A DNA stretch of 25,382 nucleotides from CAZGQY01 sp964528035 (lineage in GTDB: Bacteria; Pseudomonadota; Gammaproteobacteria; Methylococcales; UBA1147). This document shows positions 14,129 to 22,031 of this stretch, one piece after another. A program made the translations under genes and the position numbers. The stretch is taken from the NCBI GenBank assembly GCA_964528035.1, contig CAZGQY010000040.1, positions 1 through 25,382 of the forward strand. Reading direction: 5' to 3'. Numbering within the stretch: position 1 is the first letter of the stretch; each line of letters begins with the position of its first letter. A model generated the notes under the pieces. It saw only the letters and a program-made list of their open reading frames with translations, did not search any database and was not told the origin of the DNA.

Positions 14129-14443
14129 TTTTTAATCATAGAAAAACAAGTCTATTAAGGTAACGACTTGCCCCTTAATCGAAACAGCCCTCTATGGGGG
14201 ATCTGTGGAGGAAGTGTATGCGGCAGGGAAGCCGCATCCAAGCCTACAAGGATGTATTTACGGCGTCTTCCGGAACAGATCACCCATAGATGGGCGAGCA
14301 GTTACCTATTAAGACATAATATAACTTAGTCGTGTCAGGAATATTTTCTGAGCGGCGATCTGAGCAGTAATAAATCCGAGTCAAAAGCCAAACTCTTGAT
14401 ATATTTTATTGGTTAATTAGTCCTTATAACGGATATTTAAACT
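14129..14443. other. Intergenic region containing the repeat element
   Basis: Nearly half of these 315 bases are the MITE-like element (14160-14305). The remainder, 14314-14443, is AT-rich and must contain the promoter of the DUF2235 gene, but no clear -35/-10 pair stands out. Confidence 0.6.
14152..14313. mobile_element. MITE-like palindromic element with 8-bp flanking direct repeats
   Basis: CTATTAAG occurs at 14152-14159 and again at 14306-14313. Between them lies a 146-bp non-coding element (14160-14305) that begins GTAACGACTTGCCCC and whose other end reads GTAACTGCTCGCCC on the opposite strand. Internally CCCTCTATGGGGGATCTGT (14188-14206) pairs with 14275-14294, with two irregularities. 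A small hairpin TGCGGC/GCCGCA is at 14219-14236. A near-identical stretch in reverse orientation is at 1-72. This arrangement suggests a non-autonomous transposable repeat. Mobility is inferred, as no transposase is in the window. Confidence 0.7.
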
Positions 14444-15517
14444 ATGAAGAAAAAAATTATAATCTGCTGTGACGGTACCTGGAATTCACCTGATCAAGAA
14501 AAAGACAATTTGCCTATACCCACGAATGTTGTAAAACTGGTTCGCGCTATCGCTCCGCTCGATAAACAGGACGTTAGCCAAATCGTATTCTATGATCAAG
14601 GTGTAGGTACCACTGGTGGACCAGTAGATAAACTAGTGGGTGGTGCTACAGGAATGGGAATTTCACGTAATATTCTAGATTGCTATCGCTTTTTGGCGAA
14701 TAACTATCAGAAAAATGACGAAATTTACTGCTTCGGCTTCAGTCGGGGAGCCTTTACAGCGCGAAGCCTGGCCGGTTTGGTTTCCGAATTCGGACTGTTA
14801 TCCAAGTTTGATCTGGATAAATTGCCTAGTGTGTATAAATTATCTCGCGTCCGTCCTGAGAAACGGCAACGACACAAACTTTATGCAGAAGTCGATGCTC
14901 TAAGAGCAAATTCACGCAAACCACGTTTAAAATTTATGGGCGTATGGGATACCGTCGGTGCGTTGGGTGCGCCAACACCATTTTTAGGTTGGATTACCCG
15001 TAAACTTTGGGTTGGCTTTCACGATACCCGGCTGGCTAATATAGATTATGCCTACCACGCGCTGGCCATCGACGAGCGTCGCAAACCTTTTAAACCCAGT
15101 ATATGGTCACATGTCGGCGATAGTTTGGAAATGAAGCAAGTCTGGTTTTCTGGCGCCCATTCCAATATTGGAGGAGGTTATCCTGACGCGGGTCTTTCCG
15201 ATGTGGCCTTTAATTGGATGGTAAAAATGGCCGTACAACGGGGATTGGAATTTGATCCTGTCTATTTAAGTGATCCACAAAAAGTAGATGCTAATTATGA
15301 GGGTGAACTGATAGATTCTTATACACTTATCTATAAAACTCTGGGTCCGTATCTACGCCCGGTTGGCCAATTGCATGATGACCCGAACGACAAACAACGG
15401 TGCGCCAATGAATTTATGCATCAGAGTGTAGCTGACCGTGTAGATAAAAAACTTATTGGCCTGAATCCGGAAAACTGTACATACGGATTGAAAAATCTGC
15501 CGGTTGAATCGTACTGA
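14444..15517 (+). CDS. DUF2235 (Tle1-like) alpha/beta-hydrolase domain protein
   Basis: The product is 357 aa, essentially one DUF2235 domain, the alpha/beta-hydrolase domain shared with Tle1-type T6SS phospholipase effectors. It begins with the hallmark Cys-Cys-Asp-Gly-Thr-Trp-Asn at 8-14. Other marks are the nucleophile elbow Gly-Phe-Ser100-Arg-Gly in CFGFSRGAFTAR, Trp-Asp169-Thr-Val-Gly, and His239 in SGAHSNIGGGYPD. Ser100 and His239 are the likely catalytic residues; the acid is less certain. There is no signal peptide or membrane segment, and no T6SS gene, VgrG or PAAR is nearby, so a secreted-effector role has no local support. A housekeeping or lipid-related hydrolase is as likely. The ATG at 14444 has only a weak SD. 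The gene lies just behind the repeat element. Confidence 0.85.
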   Translation: MKKKIIICCDGTWNSPDQEKDNLPIPTNVVKLVRAIAPLDKQDVSQIVFYDQGVGTTGGPVDKLVGGATGMGISRNILDCYRFLANNYQKNDEIYCFGFSRGAFTARSLAGLVSEFGLLSKFDLDKLPSVYKLSRVRPEKRQRHKLYAEVDALRANSRKPRLKFMGVWDTVGALGAPTPFLGWITRKLWVGFHDTRLANIDYAYHALAIDERRKPFKPSIWSHVGDSLEMKQVWFSGAHSNIGGGYPDAGLSDVAFNWMVKMAVQRGLEFDPVYLSDPQKVDANYEGELIDSYTLIYKTLGPYLRPVGQLHDDPNDKQRCANEFMHQSVADRVDKKLIGLNPENCTYGLKNLPVESY

Positions 15518-15724
15518 TTCTTTCCTATTATTCTGCAAGGGTATTGTAGAGAAGTACGCTTCGGTTCGACGAACTTGAATCAATAATCATGATTTTGACC
15601 TTGAAAATACTATTCGCCAAATAGCTGTGGGTTTGGGGTGATGTTTTCAATAGCTTAAATATATATCTTTGCAAAAAGAGCCCTCTATTTCTTTTCCAGG
15701 CATAAAACATCATGAAACGGGTGG

Positions 15725-16945
15725 GTGTTTTTTGATAGAGAGGCTATCGATACCGGGGTTTATGGAGACATAGCATTGGTAACCGGAAAGAAACTGTTCT
15801 TTTATGCGATAACGATTGTTATTGTTCTGATTTGCACAGAACTAACCTCATTCTTTGCAGTAAGATTTCTTCAGGCCAGAGGTGTATTTTACAAACCATC
15901 GGTTTCTAATGCCTATGAAGATTACTTGTTAAAAAGGGATAATCAACTGGGATGGCCGTCTCCGGATGGATTGAGAAATAGTAAAAACTTTGATTCAAGT
16001 GGAAGCAGGATAATTCCAGCGTTTGCTGACGTAGAAAAACATCAGACCTGCATTTCGCTTTATGGCGATTCGTTTACCTGGAGCTATGAGGTCGACCACG
16101 AATTCGCCTGGAGCAATGTATTGTCCACTTTGGTTAATTGTAGAGTTGCCAACTATGGTGTTGGGGGTTATGGCTCTGACCAGGCGTATCTCAGGTTTAG
16201 GCAGAACAAGCATGACGATTCATCTGTGGTGTTTCTGAACCATCTTTCAGAGAATATATTGCGAAATGTTAATCAGTTTAGAAGTTTGTTGTATCCGGGG
16301 AAAGGACTTGGTTTTAAACCACGCTTTATCGTTAACGAAGAGGGGGATCCTGAGTTACTACCGTTACCTACATTTGATCCGCTTCAATACAAAGATGTAG
16401 TACTACACCCGTCCAAATATTTTGAAAATGAATATTTTTTGCCTGGAGGATCATCAGGTACTAGCGTTGCGTCGTTTCCCTATACTATTTCTATTTTCAG
16501 GAGTTTTGACCATTTCCATGTCAGAGCGAAGTTACGCAGGGAACCCGGGCATCTTGAATTTTACAAAAAAAAACATAATTCAGGTGGCCTGGGAGTCACG
16601 GCGGCTATACTGACTCGTTTTCATAATGATGCGATTGCAAGAGGCAAAGTACCCATTATTACGATAATTCCTACCGGTAACGATTTATCATATTATTCGC
16701 AGCACAAGGTTTGGCCGTATCAAAGTTTAATTGATGATTTATCCAACCGCGGCATTTCGGTGCTCAATTTTGGTGAGGGGATTATGAGTTACGTTGGACA
16801 GCGTAATCCGTGTTCATTATTTGGTAACTGTTCTGCACATTTTAACGAGGAAGGCTATAAAGTACTTGCCCAACTGGCTTATAAGCATTTAGCAGAGCTG
16901 CAATTGTTAGAAAGAATTCGCATCCAGCATCGACCAGATGAGTGA
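15725..16945 (+). CDS. Membrane-anchored SGNH/GDSL-type hydrolase-like protein
   Basis: The reading frame is open from a GTG at 15725 (406 aa). A TTG at 15776 with GGAGA at 15764-15768 is a better-supported start, giving 389 aa that begin right before the membrane anchor (residues about 24-47 in the long numbering). The rest would be outside the cytoplasm. SGNH blocks are visible: Gly114-Asp-Ser116-Phe (block I, nucleophile Ser116), Asn-Tyr-Gly145-Val-Gly-Gly (block II), an Asn in FLNHLSENI (candidate block III), and His372 in SAHFNEEGY (block V). The Asp usually just before the block V His is absent. The family includes esterases and acetyl-group transferases on polysaccharides; the substrate here is unknown. 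Confidence 0.75.
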   Translation: MFFDREAIDTGVYGDIALVTGKKLFFYAITIVIVLICTELTSFFAVRFLQARGVFYKPSVSNAYEDYLLKRDNQLGWPSPDGLRNSKNFDSSGSRIIPAFADVEKHQTCISLYGDSFTWSYEVDHEFAWSNVLSTLVNCRVANYGVGGYGSDQAYLRFRQNKHDDSSVVFLNHLSENILRNVNQFRSLLYPGKGLGFKPRFIVNEEGDPELLPLPTFDPLQYKDVVLHPSKYFENEYFLPGGSSGTSVASFPYTISIFRSFDHFHVRAKLRREPGHLEFYKKKHNSGGLGVTAAILTRFHNDAIARGKVPIITIIPTGNDLSYYSQHKVWPYQSLIDDLSNRGISVLNFGEGIMSYVGQRNPCSLFGNCSAHFNEEGYKVLAQLAYKHLAELQLLERIRIQHRPDE

Positions 16946-17088
16946 GTGGGTGAGAATATGGATCGGATCGAAGATACTTAGGTGGTCATGTGATGGCTTA
17001 CATGTGTGCCAGTTATTGATACTCAGTGGATAGTAAAATATCGGGCAATAAAAAAAACGGAGAAAGATTTGTTTACTGGGGCATAATC

Positions 17089-17262
17089 ATGGAAGAAAAT
17101 GAATCTTTCGTTATGTTTATGCAAATCAATCTCGGCGAAAAGTTATATCCGGAAACAGAAGGGTATCCTAAGTTTTATTCATTTGACGGTTCGCTTTGGT
17201 TCGTTAAGGAAATGTCGTCAGAACTTGTATTTCCTATTGAAACTTGTAAACATCGAAACTGA
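17089..17262 (+). CDS. Doubtful small ORF (57 aa)
   Basis: I do not recognise this protein. The ATG at 17089 has GGGG at 17078-17081 at acceptable spacing. The frame is also open upstream to a GTG at 17026, but that has no SD. The product is acidic/aromatic with no signal peptide and no cysteine cluster. It stands alone between the SGNH gene and the transporter operon. It may be a real small gene, a remnant, or chance. If it is not real, 16946-17455 is a 510-base region without a gene. Confidence 0.35.
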   Translation: MEENESFVMFMQINLGEKLYPETEGYPKFYSFDGSLWFVKEMSSELVFPIETCKHRN

Positions 17263-17455
17263 AGTTTTAGGTAATGTTCACGCGATTTGGATATAACAAA
17301 GGAGGTCGTTTATATTATTTATTCTCCTTCGCCGTGATACCGTATACTACACCTTCTGGTTTGACGTAGTGGGCGACTCGCATTGCAAATAATGATCTGT
17401 GTGTATTATCTACGCAGCTTAAATCGCAAAATTCCTTCGTATCTGAGGTTTTCGT
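17263..17455. promoter_or_regulatory. Leader region of the ABC transporter/serB operon
   Basis: This 193-base AT-rich region must hold the operon promoter. It contains an orphan SD-like AAAGGAGGT at 17298-17306 with no start codon at the right distance. AAGGAG (17299-17304) can pair with CTCCTT (17324-17329), a possible short hairpin. No clear -35/-10 pair was identified. Confidence 0.35.
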
Positions 17456-19630
17456 TTGATCAGCTTAGGTAGTCAAATTCGATGCTGTTTTCGTGTCCTG
17501 ATTCTGCTCGTATTTGGTTGTCTGGAATCGTGTGGTCTGCAGGTCTGGAATAACCCATATCCCACAGCTGATGCGTCAGCAGTAATACTGTATACATCTT
17601 TCAGTGAACGGCCAAAACATCTGGACCCTGCTGTTGCGTACAATGCAAACGAATATAGCTTTATCGGCCAGATTTACGAACCTCCACTACAGTATCACTA
17701 TCTGATTCAGCCCTATACTCTGATACCCCTGACGGTTTCTACGATGCCAATACTCAGCTATTTGAATAGTAAAGGGGAGTTGTTAGCCGATAATGCTGAG
17801 GATTCAGAAGTCGCATTCAGTGAATACGAACTACGGATTCGCCCCGGAATTCGATATCAACCGCACCCGGCTTTTTCGAAAAATGAAAAAGGACAGTTGC
17901 TTTATCATGCGCTGGATAATGAAAGTCTAAGCAGAATACATTTGATCAGTGATTTTGAAGTGTCCGCCAGCCGGGAAATGACGGCCTACGATTATGTTTA
18001 TCAGATAAAAAGGTTGGTTGATCCAAGAATTCATTCGCCGATTGCCGAATTGATGAAACATTATATTGTCGGGTTATCCGAACTGAGCGAAGAACTGAAG
18101 CAGTTTAGCGGTGGCGAAAATAATGCCAGTCTGGATCTGCGCAATTTTACCCTGAGTGGTGTCGAGGCAGTTGATCGTTATCGTTTTCGCATTAGAATTC
18201 GAGGTAAATATCCGCAGTTCAAATTCTGGTTGGCGATGCCTTTTTTCGCTCCAATGCCCTGGGAGGCGGTTGAATTTTATTCTCAGCCCGGGTTAATAGA
18301 AAAAAACATTACTCTGGATTGGTACCCGGTGGGTACAGGACCGTATAGGCTGATTGAAAACAATCCCAATAAGCGAATGGTATTGGCTAGAAATCCGAAT
18401 TTCCATGAAGAGTATTATCCATCAGAGGGGGAAGCGGATGATCGAGCTCAGGGATTACTTGACGATGCCGACAAGAAAATACCCTTTATAGATAAAGTAG
18501 TGTTTTCATTGGAGAAAGAAAGTATCCCTTATTGGAATAAATTTTTACAAGGCTATTATGATAAATCGGGTATATCGTCAGATAGCTTTGACCAGTCTAT
18601 TCAATTTAGTGGTCAGGGAAGTGCCGAATTAACGGAAACTTTAAATCGAAAAAATATTTATCTACAAACCAGTGTGACCACTTCTATTTCGTATATGGGT
18701 TTTAATATGCTGGATACTGTTGTGGGTGGATATGATCAGCGGTCGCGCCTTTTACGAAGAGCCATTTCGATTGCTTTTGATTATGAAGAGTACATTTCCA
18801 TTTTTATGAACGGGCGAGGTGTCGCGGCGCAAGGTATGTTGCCACCGGGCATATTTGGTTATGCGGATGGAAAAAAAGGGATAAATCCATATATTTATGA
18901 CTGGGACGACGGGGAGGTACGTCGCAAAGATATCAGTCAGGCAAAACAAATATTAGCTTCTGCAGGTTATCCGGGTGGCAATGATTCAATTACTGGAAAG
19001 CCATTGGTTCTCTACCTGGACACTGTGGCAACAGGTCCTGATAGTAAAGCGCGCTTGAATTGGTATCGAAAGCAATTTGCAAAAATCAATATCCAGTTGG
19101 TTATTCGAGCGACCGATTACAATCGGTTTCAACAAAAAATGCGTAGTGGAAATGCGCAAATGTTTATGTGGGGATGGAATGCGGATTATCCGGATCCGGA
19201 AAACTTTTTCTTTTTATTGCATGGGCCAAATGCAATGGTGAAATTCGATGGCGAGAACGCGGTAAATTATCGTAATCCTGAGTTTGATAGACTGTTCGAA
19301 TCCATGCGAAGCATGCAAAATGGTGCTCAACGTTATGAAGCCATTCAACAATTGCAGGAATTAGTTCGTCGGGACAGTCCCTGGCTATTTGGTTTTCATC
19401 CCAAAAAGTTCAGTCTCTATCACAGCTGGAATAAAAATCAAAAACCTAATTTAATGGCGAATAACAGTTTGAAATACATCAGGATCGATGCAGAACAAAG
19501 AAAGATTGTGCGCCAAAATTGGAATCAGCCTAAAGTGTGGCCGCTTGGTGTATTCATGCTGGCGGGCTTTGTTTGTTTGATTCCTGCCTGGATGCAGTAC
19601 CGCAAAAAACAGCAGCGACTAGCAGCGTAA
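17456..19630 (+). CDS. Oligopeptide-type ABC transporter substrate-binding lipoprotein (family 5), C-terminally anchored
   Basis: The product is 724 aa, longer than most family 5 binding proteins. The TTG at 17456 is the start, with TGAGG at 17444-17448. A short basic N-terminus and hydrophobic core (13-21) lead to a probable lipobox Val-Phe-Gly-Cys22; Cys26 follows. The mature protein shows the SBP_bac_5 pattern: Leu-Asp-Pro-Ala near the start, Pro-Val-Gly-Thr-Gly-Pro-Tyr at 291-297, and the late segment Trp-Gly-Trp-Asn-Ala-Asp-Tyr-Pro-Asp-Pro-Glu-Asn-Phe. It would bind peptides or similar solutes in the periplasm and deliver them to the two permeases encoded next. Unusually, residues about 695-714 form a membrane helix followed by a basic tail (Arg-Lys-Lys). 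The next gene starts five bases after its stop. Confidence 0.88.
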   Translation: MISLGSQIRCCFRVLILLVFGCLESCGLQVWNNPYPTADASAVILYTSFSERPKHLDPAVAYNANEYSFIGQIYEPPLQYHYLIQPYTLIPLTVSTMPILSYLNSKGELLADNAEDSEVAFSEYELRIRPGIRYQPHPAFSKNEKGQLLYHALDNESLSRIHLISDFEVSASREMTAYDYVYQIKRLVDPRIHSPIAELMKHYIVGLSELSEELKQFSGGENNASLDLRNFTLSGVEAVDRYRFRIRIRGKYPQFKFWLAMPFFAPMPWEAVEFYSQPGLIEKNITLDWYPVGTGPYRLIENNPNKRMVLARNPNFHEEYYPSEGEADDRAQGLLDDADKKIPFIDKVVFSLEKESIPYWNKFLQGYYDKSGISSDSFDQSIQFSGQGSAELTETLNRKNIYLQTSVTTSISYMGFNMLDTVVGGYDQRSRLLRRAISIAFDYEEYISIFMNGRGVAAQGMLPPGIFGYADGKKGINPYIYDWDDGEVRRKDISQAKQILASAGYPGGNDSITGKPLVLYLDTVATGPDSKARLNWYRKQFAKINIQLVIRATDYNRFQQKMRSGNAQMFMWGWNADYPDPENFFFLLHGPNAMVKFDGENAVNYRNPEFDRLFESMRSMQNGAQRYEAIQQLQELVRRDSPWLFGFHPKKFSLYHSWNKNQKPNLMANNSLKYIRIDAEQRKIVRQNWNQPKVWPLGVFMLAGFVCLIPAWMQYRKKQQRLAA

Positions 19631-19635
19631 AATTA

Positions 19636-20613
19636 ATGGTTTCTTATATAATCCGCAGAATTCTTTACGCCTTTCCTTTATTGATAGGGGTTAATATCCT
19701 GACTTTTCTGCTGTTTTTTGTGGTTAATACCCCGGATGATATGGCGAGAATGCAATTGGGTCAAAAACGCGTTACAGAGGAAGCGATTGATAAATGGAAA
19801 CAAGAACGTGGCTATGATCTGCCTATGCTGTGGAACGAATCATCGCAGGGCTTAGAAAAGTTCACGGACACCATTTTTTTTCAAAAATCAGCCAACTTGT
19901 TTTTGTTTGAATTTGGTCGTTCAGATAGTGGACGAAATATTGGAGCAGACATACAGCAACGCATGTGGCCGAGTCTGGCAATTGCGCTGCCGTCATTATT
20001 ATTAGGCTTGCTGGCGAATATTAGTTTTGCGGTTATGATGGTGTTTTTTCGATCCACTTACCTTGAGTTTTGGGGGGTGATTGTTTGTGTTGTACTGATG
20101 TCTGTTTCTGCGTTGTTCTATATCATTATCGGACAATTTGTAGTGGGAAAATTTTTGTTATTGGTGCCAATATCGGGGTATGACAACGGATTGGACGCTA
20201 TTAAATTTATTATTCTGCCGGTTTTGATTGGTGTGGTTTCCGGTATAGGTTCCGGAGTGCGGTGGTATCGAACCCTGTTTCTTGAAGAGGTTGAGAAGGA
20301 TTATGTGCGGACTGCCCGAGCCAAGGGCTTATCCGAAACCAGGGTGTTGTTTAGCCATGTGTTACAAAATGCACTGATTCCCATATTAACCGGTGTTGTC
20401 GTTGTATTACCCACTTTATTCATGGGTAGTTTGCTTACTGAATCATTTTTCAGCATTCCGGGCCTGGGTAGTTACACGATTGATGCGATCAATCGTCAGG
20501 ATTTTTCCATCGTTCGATCAATGGTGTTTTTGGGGTCGGTACTCTATATTTTGGGTTTATTGCTCACTGATATATCGTATACCCTGGTTGATCCTCGTGT
20601 TCGACTATCCTGA
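19636..20613 (+). CDS. Peptide-type ABC transporter permease (YejB/DppB-like)
   Basis: The product is 325 aa, counted from the ATG at 19636; the frame is open further upstream, but that part overlaps the binding-protein gene and lacks permease sequence. It opens with Tyr-Ile-Ile-Arg-Arg-Ile-Leu and a first membrane helix, as in DppB/OppB/YejB. A periplasmic segment (about 30-105) is followed by five further helices. The ATPase-docking EAA loop is at about 222-241 (Asp-Tyr-Val-Arg-Thr-Ala-Arg-Ala-Lys-Gly231). It forms half of the inner-membrane channel with the next gene product. Start and preceding stop are separated by five bases and the SD is weak, so coupled translation is likely. Confidence 0.9.
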   Translation: MVSYIIRRILYAFPLLIGVNILTFLLFFVVNTPDDMARMQLGQKRVTEEAIDKWKQERGYDLPMLWNESSQGLEKFTDTIFFQKSANLFLFEFGRSDSGRNIGADIQQRMWPSLAIALPSLLLGLLANISFAVMMVFFRSTYLEFWGVIVCVVLMSVSALFYIIIGQFVVGKFLLLVPISGYDNGLDAIKFIILPVLIGVVSGIGSGVRWYRTLFLEEVEKDYVRTARAKGLSETRVLFSHVLQNALIPILTGVVVVLPTLFMGSLLTESFFSIPGLGSYTIDAINRQDFSIVRSMVFLGSVLYILGLLLTDISYTLVDPRVRLS

Positions 20614-20624
20614 CGGTTAGCAAT

Positions 20625-22031
20625 ATGCTGGTTTTTTTGCCTACAGATATATTGGTTTTCCTGTTACTTGCGATGGGTGTTGTTGTCGTTTGTCGAATCC
20701 GCGCTAAAGAGCATCTCAAGCGTCCATGGAGAAAAGTTATAAGGCATAAAACCGGGATGGTTTCGCTACTGATTCTGGCGACATTTTCGATTATCGGTTT
20801 ACTGGATACGATTCATTTTCAACCTGACAAAAGTCTCTCTCAGAAACAAGTACAGTCTGTGTCTGAAAGTGAGCCGATCAGCCTATTCGATTGGTGGGTG
20901 GGGTCGCTTCGAACCCAACAGGAAAAAACCTATTCAGCACCTTTTGCTTCATATCTCTATTCGAAGGAAAGTGTCGTTTCAGACGATGGAAGCAAGCGAT
21001 GGGCTTATGCACGATTGAAATATGCAGGACTGGAGAATCCGGGCGCCAGCGGATACGATCTAGGTCATATTCTAAAGCTTGGTGGTCGCGGGTTATTAAA
21101 AGGCATACTGAGTGCTTTTTTATTGCTGGGGTTATTGATGCTGATTCGAGTCTCAAGGTTGAAACTGGGACTCAAACAAAGTTTTTCCGAACTAATATCG
21201 GATCAAAGTGAAGTGCCGTGGCTGGCTATTTTAATAACATCCCTAGTGATAATTTGTCTGGGTTGCACGATAGCAGAATTGAGTACGCAATATCATGTTT
21301 TTGGAACTGACAAAGTTGGTCAGGATGTTCTTTACCAAAGTCTAAAAAGCATTCGCACTGGCCTCGTCATCGGTACTCTTACAACTTTGGTTATGTTGCC
21401 TTTCGCATTGACCCTGGGTATCTTAGCGGGTTTTTATCGTGGTTGGATCGATGATTTGATCCAATATCTGTATACCACGCTAAATTCAATACCTGGGGTA
21501 TTACTTATCGCAGCTTCAATACTTGTCGTTCAAGTGTATATGGCAAACCATGAAGAGCTATTTGCCAGTGTTGCCATACGCGCAGATGTCCGCTTGTTAT
21601 TTTTATGCTTGATTCTGGGTATTACCAGTTGGACAGGCCTGTGTCGTTTGTTGCGGGCTGAAACCTTAAAGTTAAGAGAAATGGAATACGTACAGGCTGC
21701 ACGTGCGCTGGGCGTCAATCATAGGGCCATTCTGATCCGGCATATTCTACCCAATTTGTTTCATATTGTTCTGATTTCTATTGTACTGGACTTTAGCGGT
21801 CTGGTGCTGGCTGAAGCTGTGTTGTCATACATCAATATCGGCGTTGATCCAAGTTCGAACAGTTGGGGGAATATGATCAACAGAGCACGCTTGGAAATGG
21901 CCCGCGAGCCAGTTGTGTGGTGGTCATTGGCGGCAGCATTTGTATTTATGTTTACTCTGGTTTTGGCCGCCAACCTTTTTGCTGATGCGGTTCGTGATGC
22001 ATTCGACCCCCGGCGTGCCGAAAAAGTGTGA
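20625..22031 (+). CDS. Peptide-type ABC transporter permease with long N-terminal region (YejE/DppC-like)
   Basis: The product is 468 aa, whereas YejE/DppC-type permeases are usually about 300-340. The C-terminal 250 residues are a normal permease core: Phe-Gly-Thr-Asp-Lys-Val-Gly-Gln-Asp near 229-237, four or five helices, and the EAA loop from Glu354 to about 376 with the key Gly363. The N-terminal 210 residues contain a helix at about 5-24, another at about 43-62, a hydrophilic stretch of roughly 85 residues and one or two more helices. This enlarges the region that normally holds a single N-terminal helix. Its TGA overlaps the ATG of serB (TGATG at 22029-22033), so translation is coupled. 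Confidence 0.88.
   Translation: MLVFLPTDILVFLLLAMGVVVVCRIRAKEHLKRPWRKVIRHKTGMVSLLILATFSIIGLLDTIHFQPDKSLSQKQVQSVSESEPISLFDWWVGSLRTQQEKTYSAPFASYLYSKESVVSDDGSKRWAYARLKYAGLENPGASGYDLGHILKLGGRGLLKGILSAFLLLGLLMLIRVSRLKLGLKQSFSELISDQSEVPWLAILITSLVIICLGCTIAELSTQYHVFGTDKVGQDVLYQSLKSIRTGLVIGTLTTLVMLPFALTLGILAGFYRGWIDDLIQYLYTTLNSIPGVLLIAASILVVQVYMANHEELFASVAIRADVRLLFLCLILGITSWTGLCRLLRAETLKLREMEYVQAARALGVNHRAILIRHILPNLFHIVLISIVLDFSGLVLAEAVLSYINIGVDPSSNSWGNMINRARLEMAREPVVWWSLAAAFVFMFTLVLAANLFADAVRDAFDPRRAEKV

Noticed and set aside
17298..17329. Strong orphan SD AAAGGAGGT with a complementary CTCCTT downstream, suggesting a translational switch
   Set aside because: No start codon lies at the correct distance, and the possible stem is only six pairs with a 19-base loop. 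It is noted in the operon leader but not claimed as a regulatory RNA.
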